A stretch of 64,000 nucleotides of DNA from Limnomonas spitsbergensis (lineage: Eukaryota; Chlorophyta; Chlorophyceae; Chlamydomonadales): assembly GCA_037349105.1 (NCBI GenBank), contig JAYJMM010000114.1, positions 1,240,001-1,304,000 on the forward strand. The letters run 5' to 3'. A program made the position numbers and the translations under genes. Position 1 is the first letter of the stretch. Each line of letters starts with the position of its first letter. The notes beneath the pieces were generated by a model that did no database searches, was not told the origin of the DNA, and saw nothing but the letters and a program-made list of their open reading frames with translations. Below are positions 20,901 to 28,353 of this stretch, in pieces.

Positions 20901-23900
20901 GGGGAGTCGTGGAGCCACCTGCAGAGTACGTCAAGACCAAGGAGGGGTGGCTGCTGGGCAAGCATCCCGACTTCACTACGGAGCAGCAGGAGAGCCTGGA
21001 GCAGAGCCTCCGAGATCGCCAAGGAGCATTCGCTTACTCCATGGAGGATCTACCAGGCTACTGCGGCACGCAGGGTGAGTTTACACTGGCTTTAGAAGAC
21101 GAGGTCAGTTCGTGCTTTCAGAAGTCCAGGGATATGCCACCGCCTAAAGCAGCAATTTTTAAGGAAAAGTGTCAGCCGATGATTGAGGCAGGCATCATAG
21201 TCAAGGTGCCCCAGGGGGGGCCTATCAAGTTTGCGGCCAACTCAGTAGTAGCAGCCAAAAAGAGTGCTGAAACTGGGGAGTGGACAGACCATCGAATAGC
21301 GCACGATATGCGCAGGTTAAACCTGCGTACGGCCAAGCAGGAATTTGCCATCCCCAGGATGGAGACTATTTTTCAGAACCTGGGCACTGCCAAGATATTC
21401 AGCAAGGTTGATCTCCGGTCGGGGTTCATGCAGATCCCTATAAAGGTCGAGGACCAACCTAAGACAGCTTTCTGGATGGGACCTGAGCTTTGGATGTACA
21501 CAAAGCTCAATTTCGGTCTGCGAAATGGGCCTCCTTTCTTTCAGCGTATGATGGAAGAGGAGATTGCCAGGGCAGGCCTAAGTGCGTTCTGCGTAGCATT
21601 CATTGATGATTTGCTAGTGTACAGTGACACACCGGCAGAACACATCAGGCATGTGGAGCTGATGTTGGACATGCTCCACAGTGTAGGATTAAGGGCGCAC
21701 CCCGACAAGTCCCTGTTTGGGTGTGCAAGAGTAGAGTACCTGGGTCACAATGTGTCGGCCCAGGGGCTCACGCCGCACGCGGCTAAGATAGCAGCAGTTA
21801 TGGCGCTGCCAGAGCCCGCATCGGTGAAAAACATTCAGGAGGTCATGGGATTCTTGAATTTCTACCGGTGCTACGTCCCGGACTTCTCGAAAAAGGCAGC
21901 ATGCATCAACGCATTGCTGGTCCAGGGGGTCCCGTTTGTGTGGGGGCCAGAGCAGTCGCAGGCGTTCCAGTTGATTAAGACAGAGATGTGCGAGGGCGGG
22001 AGAGTCCTGCGCAGACCAGATTACAGTGGGACAGGGCCAGACGGCAAGGGGCCGCCAAGGCCGTTCTTATTGTACACGGATTTCTCTAAGCAGGGCATAG
22101 GCGCCGTGCTAGGGCAGTGTGATGACAGCGGGCGGGAGTATATGGTGGCATGCACATCCAGATCCCTGAACAAGAGCGAGAGGAACTATTCCTCGTTCCA
22201 GGGGGAGATGCTGGCCGCAGTGTATGCAGCACGCACATACCGCCACATGCTGTTTGGGTGCAAGGTGCATCTCATCACTGACCATGAGCCGCTCACTTAC
22301 CTCATGGACAACCAGACGTTGGTAGGCCAGCACGCTAGGTGGGCTCTCATGCTTCAAGAGCTGGACATTACCATTGTCCACCGCTCAGGAGCATGCCACC
22401 AGAATGCAGACATCCCGTCCAGATCCCCCCTCCCATCCTCAGCTGACCGCACAGGGGCCAGGCTTGATACAGTCGCGCCCGAGCCAGCAGCCAGGGAGGA
22501 GGCAAGTGGGAAGCAAGTAGCTTTGCTCACAGGGTTGGGCAGAGTGAACCAGTGGCATGCAGACCAGATAGTGCGCATGGCGCAGGAGGGCAGAAGGAGA
22601 GTACAGATGTTGCGAGCTGCAGAGGCAGCTTGCGTGACAGCACCGGTGGGGCAGGAGATATCCTCTGCCGCCACTGACGATGATGAACAGGCGCAGCCTG
22701 TCAGTACAGCAGAGCAGACGTTCAGCAACAGGGAGCGGTCCAGGACATTGATCAGTGATGTTCTTGCTGACTTGCCTCGGGTGTCGCCTCCTCATTTCCC
22801 TGCAGGCCTGGACACAGCTTGCCTGTCGAGTGGGGCTGTGCGGGCCATGGAGGCCCAAGGAGTCGTCCTTTTCGAGCCCTTTGGAGGTATGTGCTCAGGG
22901 CTGGAAATGGTACTCAGGGCAGGTATCCCAGTAGTGCAGTACTTGTATGCAGATATCAGTGAGGAAGTCAGAGAGATCGCAGGGGGCCGCCTGTTGCAGT
23001 TGCACAAGAGATTCCCCCAGTTGCTTCCGGTCAAAGCGTTTGATAAAGCTTTCAGAGCATTGCCGCAAGATGTGTATGCCATCACAGCAGAGCACCTCAA
23101 GGAGGCGGGTGCCCAGGAGGGGCGCCAGTGGTTCATGGTAGCAGGCTGGGAGTGCCAGGACCTTTCGTCAGCTGGCAAGGGGCGTGGGCTCGCGGGAGAG
23201 AGAAGCAAGTCTTTCTTCCCGTTAGTCAAGCTGTTGGGTACTCTACAGTTCCTGCAGGGACCTAGGCCACCAGCGTACCTGATTGAGAATGTAGCAATGC
23301 AATTGAATCAGAAGAGTGTGAAGGCCAGTGTTGAGGCTTTTCAGGAAGTGTGCAGGATTCTGGGGACACCGGCATTGTTTGATGCAGCGCAGGTGGGGTC
23401 TTATGCCCACCGCACCCGCAACTATTGGGGGAATATTGCCCCTGCAGCAGATATTGAATTTGTGATTCGTGCGTCGACCAGACCCCACGAGGGGATCGTA
23501 GACGACATTCTGGACAAGGGCAGCAGGGCCCAAGTAGTATCATGTCCGGACAATGGGGGGTACCGTATCAATGTCACAGGACAGCCCAGGAAAGTGCTGC
23601 CGTGTTTGATGGCCACGCCCTCATCATATGCTTTCCGGAACGGGCAAAATGGGATGGTGTACAGGCCCATGGGGGACTTGCAGGAGCCCAATGCAAACGA
23701 GCGTGAGCGCGCCATGGGGTACGCTGTGGGGTCCACGTTGCCGCGCCCAGACTTCCCAGAGGCAGCCAGACGGGCAGCCTTGGGCAGGAGCATGGATTCA
23801 TGGGCACTAAGTGCATGGCTCAATGTGGCACTTGAGTGTGCTAAAATCATGCCAGCAGAGTTGACACGCAGGGCAAAGCTGCCAGGCCAGGACAGGGACC

Positions 23901-25963
23901 CAGTTCTGGGGGCGACTTTAATGTCCAGCCACTATGCCCTTGCTACTGCAGGAAACGCGTGCTCCGGCAGCGGAGAAGCGGCCGCGTCATACAGACAGTG
24001 CCTGGGGGAATCGGCCGCGGCAGACTGGGCCGACGCGGCACAGGAGCCAGGTGGGAACGCGTCTGAAGAACAAGTTGATGTTGAAATCAAAGTAACCAGG
24101 GAAACAGAGAGTGAGAAGGACCAGCCAGGTTGTCCTGCAGGACCGTCGGCTAGGGTTGATGTGTGGGCAGATGAGCCCGTCTTGAGGTTTCTCCGTGAGA
24201 AGACTTATGTCCAGGGAACAGAGCTAGGAGAACAGACTAGAATACAGCGCAGAGCAGCGCCGTTCCAGTGGGAATCAGAGAGGGGAGGAGTCCTGATGAG
24301 ACTCATGCCTGATGGTAGACGTTGTGTGGTGCCCAGGCCAGAGGACAGGCTAGCAGTGATCCAGACAGCGCATGCAGGTACAGGCCATTTTGGGAGCCAC
24401 CGCACGGCTTTCATGGTCATGCAGCAGCATTGGTGGCGGGGGCTTCGAGCAGCAGTCAAGAAGGCGGTGCAGGAATGTGGTGTGTGTGACAGGGCCAGGG
24501 CGTCCACGTTCAATCACATACAGCCCAACCTGCACCCGCTACCCATTGAGGGGTTGTTTTTCCGGTGGGGAGTGGACCTGTGTGGTCCATTCACGACCAC
24601 GTCCAGGGGAAATCGGTTTGTGATGGTGTGTGTGGAGCATTACTCCAAATGGGTGGAGTTAATCCCCATTCCAAGCAAGGCGTCTGATGTGACGGCCTTG
24701 GCATTCTTTCAAAATGTTGTTGCACGATTCGGGGGATGCGCAGAGGTGGTGACAGACCAGGGAACAGAGTTCCAGGGTGAATTTCAGGACATGTTGTTGG
24801 ACTGCTTCATTGACCATCGCACCACTTCTGCCAACCACCCCCAGGCAGACGGGCTTTCGGAGAGGGCTGTCCAGACCCTCAAGGCAGGCCTGCGCAAGTG
24901 CTGCGAGGAAGGCAGCAGCGACGAGTCCTGGGACAAGATGGTGCCCTGGGTAGCCCTCGGCTTCCGATGCTCGCCGCAGCAGGCCACGCGCATGGCACCG
25001 TACGAGGTGCTGTTTGGACAGAGACCCACCTTCCCCTCCAAAGTGGGGGCGGACCTCTGGAGCACAGCCAAGGTTGCAACAGCAGAGGAGGCAGCAGACC
25101 TGCTTTTGGCCAGAGTGGCCAGGATCAAAGAGGCACTGCCAGTCGCGGGTGAGCATCTAAAAATTGCGCAGCACCGCGACAAGCTGCGATATGCACGCAT
25201 TCGTGGGGGAGGGTACGTTCCCCAGGTCAGGCGTTTTGCAGAGGGAGATTACGTGTATGTGAAGTATTCGTCAGAGCGACGCAGCCTCGATCCCAAGGCC
25301 AGGCCTGAGATCCTCAGGGTAAAAACACTGGGGGCGACGGGAACTTTGGTGTTGGAAGGGGCAGATGGCCTCACAGTTACAGAGAATGCAGTCAATTGTT
25401 CTCCATGCCACTTGCCCAACCTCAGGGGAGTGGTTGATTTCAGTGGAACCAGACCCAATAACAGCCTGTCATGCGAGGTGTGCCAGCTGCCCGATCGCGG
25501 AGAGGTGATGCTTTTGTGTGATGCCTGCAATACAGGTTGGCACATGGACTGCTTGGTACCAGTACTCGAGGAGGTGCCTGAGGGCGAGTGGTTGTGCCCA
25601 CACTGCACGCCGGAAGACAAGGGAGCTGGGCCCGCTGCAGTAGCAGGGCCCCCCACAGAGGAGCGCAGTTTACAGGTCCAGGGGCGACCGAGCCCAGCGG
25701 CCAGAGCGGCTGCCAGGACAGCCCAGGAGGCCGACGTCATGGACAGGCCTGAGGTGGAAGTCATGGCCACCAACCCAGCAACAAGGCAAATGGAGCGGGG
25801 CATCGCAAGACCAATGGCGAACGGGTTGTATGACATCTCGTACACCACTGGCCGGGGAGAGGCCAATGTCACCCCGAGAGCAGTTACAAGAAGGGCCAAG
25901 GTGGCCAAAGAAGCAGCAAGGGAGGAAGAGGAGTCAGCCCTTGAGGATTTTACCGGGACCTGA
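14951..25963 (+). CDS. Pol polyprotein: RT, RNase H, DNMT3-like methyltransferase, integrase, PHD
   Basis: 3670 codons, open from the gag stop (no ATG start is obvious). Residues 130-150 carry a Cys/His cluster (CALCGKPDKHSEEEC); 532-545 a CCHC knuckle (CFKCNQPGHFANEC). Residues about 850-1500 are unrecognised. About 1865-1895 is hydrophobic (GTLQLILVWLLLSMCVPGARA region) and resembles a signal or membrane segment. RT follows with VDLRSGFMQIPI and FIDDLLVY (Asp2219/2220), then RNase H (YTDFSKQGIGAVLGQ, Asp2377). The methyltransferase spans about 2635-2900: FEPFGGMCSG, motif IV WECQDLSSAGKG (Cys2735), IENVAMQ, YAHRTRNYWGN, ERERAMGY; it looks most like DNMT3. The integrase has an HHCC finger and D3209, D3269, E3304. 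A C4HC3 PHD finger is at about 3508-3552. Confidence 0.93.
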   Translation: MQGVKDLTLPLLRASPAGGYQAAAVAWAGIQGGFAEREGWPAATVETEHEPLLQHSMATRAGAAMRAGQDAGPSNQANPRLQRHRQVPVEAAGAEAAAPTAEEVSRARRAVEISDIEKKAVRDFMPACPAYPCALCGKPDKHSEEECERRIRVFSRTPETAPAVQAGPPAAQKRGYGTAAADRAAQANSKRSRGEQQQQQQQLQKQPQVAGPSVQHASVGKGRQAQQQQLQGKPGAARAPAQPASNSNDEAQASEEEAQEAEEEEECSVEKVPKPGNSLQDRHIGRLAGQVDGLKKALRWRERQMWAQSASIVDYLKGQLAGWKCITDGQQVMTTVQREYILRADELNGLQEALGLQHLGGPPNHGQPLPFETDPELAGCVRAMLATPSPLPDVDSEHSGMEEPKKRSSASSDESGSGDRRLRQRSRSAEKSISEGRQGTVPTPAARTQRQGAGRRSNSEERSRDRRQRSPCRDQPRGRSRERHHAEFARPYRQGQEHQRGPGPGPTNRTLAEGSGAAEPRRHLGPRHGGLCFKCNQPGHFANECTNPEQAGLTGDRPGAPAGPARGYGTWGSGRGQGVPIGSRRRNFETAMGTSSAVDFQQAAAGPSAWPEPPARQEPPEGEQPRWEGTGGHTCFMTGHMEISQDRDAYQAEVSQAGPVQVAPQRVPEGQVASQVNHWAMAVEALAMNHYGTMPAGSARSVAHALEFLKDLQRRGCPAPCVGWPNLMQRFLDREWDKYDEQWDEFERREREAVPQHDVDGWDTDSGSNLSAGRYEPQEPSPLHEREFGVLCPGTPEGNQDTGRGVAGAAAETEEPHRAGSRLPAARGTAAGSQLDARAGPVRTHKGTSSRCNAWGGIDEDGETQHSSERGGRSGARGEDRQLDQSFSRDRSYSRERIYIQPFPQSLPAGEPFVQYFRLGEEMPEASTSGAMLTMPGECRDGPCRLQNHRLLEGGEQTCVDRAAAMQAVARMIFPWDAVTAVMLGAALKGYILPSTNMADYMQRGWSRHPIYAYCVSEMVSLAIAAGITAVDAACWAHPDMPDIAPAEGMWQGAQPGFMRMPWAMDCVRELMGHPALRDRAFYVPVQAMGEFERFVETTEQAPVRAGLCHPGRPGRCEATIEASIVIPRTVAGQAVPWGPAPGDARAAIPVQQLVTYYYEEMADEELPVSSAWIHMHATHDDMPVYLFARHQQDVAVTKCASVDEAEFHAYTYARGADPTVWTLMLMALQRVLLPGQRSAAMRHVWGVEDQWAPTEVTACPTWPYGPQRSPASGAMWEGEEELASSPFAVERLAAYVHQWVRQERRAWHDNRASSVLPYWQADVITTQLWRQAHPAGVRTLHPLFRGAGEVGIEEELEDLRNQPSRGHGPVGRRGAYAEEPAAATDDPVQDGEPEWTQAAFVTFGAAAASWELLEYVDDLGAAAMEAEPRGRAEPQAPLDIVSTQPTEDSDSRAPECSDCVSEGPPPLVEITESDEEWHEGGAMPPDQDSVTRAEARDAEGNYVPADSGPGPGSPRYGMVGELPQLRRAWVRGIFQEQAAMKERRSRRAAIELGNGITLEEEANQVTAGISLQQAADQRARRPEGAAADKKSNGRPGYPQISQPAQTAAQGPWGDPAAYSTGRWVAVLRNFVDQLDVLRRQEMGQQEAGQEASLLFRLKMLPQPDPDPRMGGYSRAVRELQEELTERVSALYTGRAEGADTQQPSDSLSRQAQTGRGEDLASRVAGAQETIRRSCGQDEPAGAGSSKAVQRANHRQERTAQCSTGQIPGAGPERASAIWADTAELQGKNSKKARRRAGKAQRAVADRNRGSRPGMDCPALPLRISQVDLEITWARGQQPPAQSAEPCVQPAEQLPQQPMRKMTACRGLLTCTAIKGILTGTLQLILVWLLLSMCVPGARATEQGVRGGGFTAGQGAFVSGKEAAAKLSSGWLRPQAVSPMGAASRRGACSQQERWHSGNTTGGEELPAEDDPQAAVVIDMFQPGGVVEPPAEYVKTKEGWLLGKHPDFTTEQQESLEQSLRDRQGAFAYSMEDLPGYCGTQGEFTLALEDEVSSCFQKSRDMPPPKAAIFKEKCQPMIEAGIIVKVPQGGPIKFAANSVVAAKKSAETGEWTDHRIAHDMRRLNLRTAKQEFAIPRMETIFQNLGTAKIFSKVDLRSGFMQIPIKVEDQPKTAFWMGPELWMYTKLNFGLRNGPPFFQRMMEEEIARAGLSAFCVAFIDDLLVYSDTPAEHIRHVELMLDMLHSVGLRAHPDKSLFGCARVEYLGHNVSAQGLTPHAAKIAAVMALPEPASVKNIQEVMGFLNFYRCYVPDFSKKAACINALLVQGVPFVWGPEQSQAFQLIKTEMCEGGRVLRRPDYSGTGPDGKGPPRPFLLYTDFSKQGIGAVLGQCDDSGREYMVACTSRSLNKSERNYSSFQGEMLAAVYAARTYRHMLFGCKVHLITDHEPLTYLMDNQTLVGQHARWALMLQELDITIVHRSGACHQNADIPSRSPLPSSADRTGARLDTVAPEPAAREEASGKQVALLTGLGRVNQWHADQIVRMAQEGRRRVQMLRAAEAACVTAPVGQEISSAATDDDEQAQPVSTAEQTFSNRERSRTLISDVLADLPRVSPPHFPAGLDTACLSSGAVRAMEAQGVVLFEPFGGMCSGLEMVLRAGIPVVQYLYADISEEVREIAGGRLLQLHKRFPQLLPVKAFDKAFRALPQDVYAITAEHLKEAGAQEGRQWFMVAGWECQDLSSAGKGRGLAGERSKSFFPLVKLLGTLQFLQGPRPPAYLIENVAMQLNQKSVKASVEAFQEVCRILGTPALFDAAQVGSYAHRTRNYWGNIAPAADIEFVIRASTRPHEGIVDDILDKGSRAQVVSCPDNGGYRINVTGQPRKVLPCLMATPSSYAFRNGQNGMVYRPMGDLQEPNANERERAMGYAVGSTLPRPDFPEAARRAALGRSMDSWALSAWLNVALECAKIMPAELTRRAKLPGQDRDPVLGATLMSSHYALATAGNACSGSGEAAASYRQCLGESAAADWADAAQEPGGNASEEQVDVEIKVTRETESEKDQPGCPAGPSARVDVWADEPVLRFLREKTYVQGTELGEQTRIQRRAAPFQWESERGGVLMRLMPDGRRCVVPRPEDRLAVIQTAHAGTGHFGSHRTAFMVMQQHWWRGLRAAVKKAVQECGVCDRARASTFNHIQPNLHPLPIEGLFFRWGVDLCGPFTTTSRGNRFVMVCVEHYSKWVELIPIPSKASDVTALAFFQNVVARFGGCAEVVTDQGTEFQGEFQDMLLDCFIDHRTTSANHPQADGLSERAVQTLKAGLRKCCEEGSSDESWDKMVPWVALGFRCSPQQATRMAPYEVLFGQRPTFPSKVGADLWSTAKVATAEEAADLLLARVARIKEALPVAGEHLKIAQHRDKLRYARIRGGGYVPQVRRFAEGDYVYVKYSSERRSLDPKARPEILRVKTLGATGTLVLEGADGLTVTENAVNCSPCHLPNLRGVVDFSGTRPNNSLSCEVCQLPDRGEVMLLCDACNTGWHMDCLVPVLEEVPEGEWLCPHCTPEDKGAGPAAVAGPPTEERSLQVQGRPSPAARAAARTAQEADVMDRPEVEVMATNPATRQMERGIARPMANGLYDISYTTGRGEANVTPRAVTRRAKVAKEAAREEEESALEDFTGT

Positions 25964-26678
25964 AGCCCGGAGCGGCAGGGCCGCTGAGCACGTGACGTCA
26001 CCCACGCCGTAGCTGGCAAGGAGCGGGCAGGCACCTACAGAGCAGAAATGCAGACGCAGTGCGGCTTGTCCTAGTACCCAGTAGGCAGCGGGCCGGCAGC
26101 CAGCGGACCGAAGACGGAAGATGCAGGAGTAGAGTTACGGCAGCTTAATGAAAATTTGTTTCTCAAATACCGTGGCAGCAAGGCTACAGTAGTACATAAG
26201 TTATGAAAATGATGAGCGAGGAGAATTAGTCAACTCGAGCAATTATAGCACAGCAGGGGGCAGATCACGCTGCTACGGCGCACATTTTCTGTGGCCTTTA
26301 AAGACCAGGCGGCTATGGCGCAGTGGGGCGAGAGCAGCGGTTGTTCTTAGCTTGACCTGATAACTTTGAAATTCCTCTGTTTGCTAGCCGGTAGTGGGCT
26401 GAACAGCTTGAATTTGTAGGGTTCTGCGCATTGCGCTTCAGCTGAGACTCGGTTGATTTTTTAGATCTCAGAAATAAGAGATCTTTTATTTCTGATTTGC
26501 AGAATGCCTGAACCAGGCAGATTTGTAGAAGGCCTGAACCAGGCGGATTTGTAGAAGGCCAGAACCTGGCATATTTGCAGATGATGATTTGAGCTTCTAC
26601 GTACATATTTTTCCAGAAGTTTATTTCAGTACCACCCCTTTTTCCAGCTCCCCGCGCATGCCTGGAGGGCTTAACGCT
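25964..26678 (+). other. 3' untranslated region of the retrotransposon
   Basis: No ORF of interest. It contains three copies of a roughly 26-bp unit (CCTGAACCAGGCAGATTTGT type) at about 26,503-26,581, preceded by an AGATCTC...GAGATCT hairpin near 26,463. Confidence 0.6.
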
Positions 26679-26691
26679 GGGGAGCGGGGGG
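26679..26691 (+). other. Polypurine tract
   Basis: GGGGAGCGGGGGG lies just before X1. Its position predicts that the 3' LTR, as made by reverse transcription, begins at X1 (26694), giving an X-L order. Confidence 0.6.
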
Positions 26692-26693
26692 CG

Positions 26694-26923
26694 AGTAAAG
26701 TAGTAGGGGCGGTACCCACGAGACGGAGACTTCTATGCAGAGACACCCAGTTAGGAACTTCCAGTTACAGTTATCTTGTTGACACACTCTTGTCTGAAGT
26801 ACAAGGAGCATGAGTGTACGGTGATGTACCGTGTTTGTGAGTAGAGGACACCTCTCTAAGGTGTCCTGACCGGAGTTTACGGTATTTACCATAGTATTGC
26901 AGTTACTGCTTTATGGTGCGACA
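26694..26923 (+). repeat. Terminal repeat X, inner copy (X1)
   Basis: 230 bp starting AGTAAAGTAG and ending GTGCGACA. The copy at 27556-27785 reads the same. It contains a hairpin (AGGACACC...GGTGTCCT) at 26845-26867. The X1-L2 join, GACAGCTGTC (26920-26929), is a perfect palindrome. Confidence 0.92.
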
Positions 26924-26925
26924 GC

Positions 26926-27555
26926 TGTCACAGTATATTACAGTATACGTGACAGAACCGTTTAGACCGCAGTTAGCGGCCCAGGTGACTCCGCAGCTTC
27001 TCTGCGGAGTCTCCGTATTTGAGCTGAGACCTAGAAACCCGCTTACGCAGGATAAGTTTGACAGGTTCTACCGTACTCTGTATTGGGCCTGCCGGGTCCC
27101 TGTATCCCGGCAATTGCCTTGGCTAGTTACTTCGTCCCTTTCTAAAGGACAGACCTCTATTTGTAACAAGCACCGGCCGTCTTCGAGACCTACAGCTTAC
27201 ACATAAGTCAGTACCTTAATTCGAGTCAAGCCTAGCTCGGCCTCCGCTGAACTAGCTGGAGACAAGTACCCCAGTAAGAGAAACGAGACCCTGCAGAAGA
27301 AGAAGTACGCAGTCTACGTCCCGTCCATCTCTCCGCGTGATACGCGGTAAGTGCCCTTAACATAGCCCAGCTGGATCGCGACCAGACGGCCAGAAGGCCT
27401 ATGCCCCTAAGTCAATTGCTATATACACAAATAACCAGCCAGCTGCTTAACTCGAAGAGCACTCGCAGCCAGTGAATAGTCACTGAGCCTGCCCGTAGGC
27501 GTCCATCACTGCCGTGAGGAAAGAAGTCCGCCACGGACCTGAAGCGCACATCGCG
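26926..27555 (+). repeat. Terminal repeat L, right copy (L2)
   Basis: 630 bp copy of 9064-9693 with one visible difference (G27239). It lies between X1 and X2. Confidence 0.93.
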
Positions 27556-27785
27556 AGTAAAGTAGTAGGGGCGGTACCCACGAGACGGAGACTTCTATGC
27601 AGAGACACCCAGTTAGGAACTTCCAGTTACAGTTATCTTGTTGACACACTCTTGTCTGAAGTACAAGGAGCATGAGTGTACGGTGATGTACCGTGTTTGT
27701 GAGTAGAGGACACCTCTCTAAGGTGTCCTGACCGGAGTTTACGGTATTTACCATAGTATTGCAGTTACTGCTTTATGGTGCGACA
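27556..27785 (+). repeat. Terminal repeat X, outer copy (X2)
   Basis: 230 bp copy of X1 forming the right end of the element, ending GCGACA next to CCCCCC. X does not follow L1 at the left end, so the repeats are split. Confidence 0.92.
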
Positions 27786-27792
27786 CCCCCCT

Positions 27793-28353
27793 TCAAAAAG
27801 TTAAATCCTCAGCCCTGATGGCATATGTCGTCACATCTGCCTCCGCCAGCTCCTGACCTGGGTGGGCTGACTCCATGTGATCGAGGACGTGATAGCTCCA
27901 CACATAAGGGCGTGTGGTACCTGAGATGCTTCTGCAGATTGTGTAAGCCACTGGTCTGTTGGTGCAAAATTTGGTAGTAGAACCCTTCTCAGCAGCCGCA
28001 TATGACATCTTGTACTCTAGGGGGCAGTGGGACTTGACTGCCAGCGTGCTACTGCTAGAGCTTTTGCCCATGCCAGTTTTGTACTGGCCTGATGCCCTGT
28101 CTCCACACACAGCACCACAGAAGCCGCATGCCTGAGAACCACTTGGCCCCAAGCTACATGCTGCCCCACATTGGCGCAGCAAGACATGCGCTCCGACGTG
28201 CAACTGCACAGCTGATAGCTTGGTCATCACACGGCCATGCACCTTGCACACCGTCGGCGCATCCCCAGCTACTGGTAGTCCATACTCTGACTGAAGATCC
28301 TCAAACTCCAGGGGGGTGTCATCGCGAAGTGGCCAGGGTTTGGCATCATCGTC
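27793..28353 (-). CDS. Cys/His-rich protein fragment, transposase-like zinc pattern
   Basis: Open minus-strand frame of about 186 residues, with no clear start, so probably one exon. It contains CGFCGAVCGD, LAVKSHCPLEYKMSYAAA, FCTNRPVAYTIC and VWSYHVLDHMESAHPGQEL, and ends AEDLTF and TGA. The C..C...VW.Y....H...HP arrangement resembles zinc-binding tails seen in some eukaryotic transposase families (inference). An identical copy is at 36,313-36,873. It ends eight bases from the retrotransposon, which may have cut the gene. Confidence 0.45.
   Translation of the reverse strand, partial: DDDAKPWPLRDDTPLEFEDLQSEYGLPVAGDAPTVCKVHGRVMTKLSAVQLHVGAHVLLRQCGAACSLGPSGSQACGFCGAVCGDRASGQYKTGMGKSSSSSTLAVKSHCPLEYKMSYAAAEKGSTTKFCTNRPVAYTICRSISGTTRPYVWSYHVLDHMESAHPGQELAEADVTTYAIRAEDLTF

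Larger units (their letters stand above)
9064..27785 (+). mobile_element. 18.7-kb Ty3/gypsy-type retrotransposon with methyltransferase and split repeats
   Basis: Order: L1 repeat (9064-9693), PBS, leader of about 0.7 kb, gag-protease ORF, in-frame TGA, giant pol ORF, 3' UTR, polypurine tract, then X1-L2-X2. The element starts TGTCACAG and ends GTGCGACA. Both ends are flanked by CCCCCC, consistent with a 4-6 bp target duplication, though a homopolymer is weak proof. L1 and L2 (630 bp) show one visible difference (A9377/G27239) and both ORFs are open, so the insertion looks young. The DDE integrase and RT order place it with LTR retrotransposons. The L...X-L-X layout is not the standard LTR arrangement. 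Confidence 0.92.

Noticed and set aside
15040..20976. Many minus-strand ORFs opposite gag and pol
   Set aside because: Shadow frames of high-GC coding sequence; none has recognisable domains.
9064..27785. Calling the element a DIRS/PAT-type tyrosine-recombinase retrotransposon because of its split repeats
   Set aside because: pol has a clear DDE integrase with HHCC finger, and no tyrosine recombinase motif was seen. A PBS, polypurine tract and TG...CA ends are also present.
27786..27791. Firm 6-bp target site duplication CCCCCC
   Set aside because: Both flanks are C runs, so the exact length cannot be read; kept only as supporting evidence.
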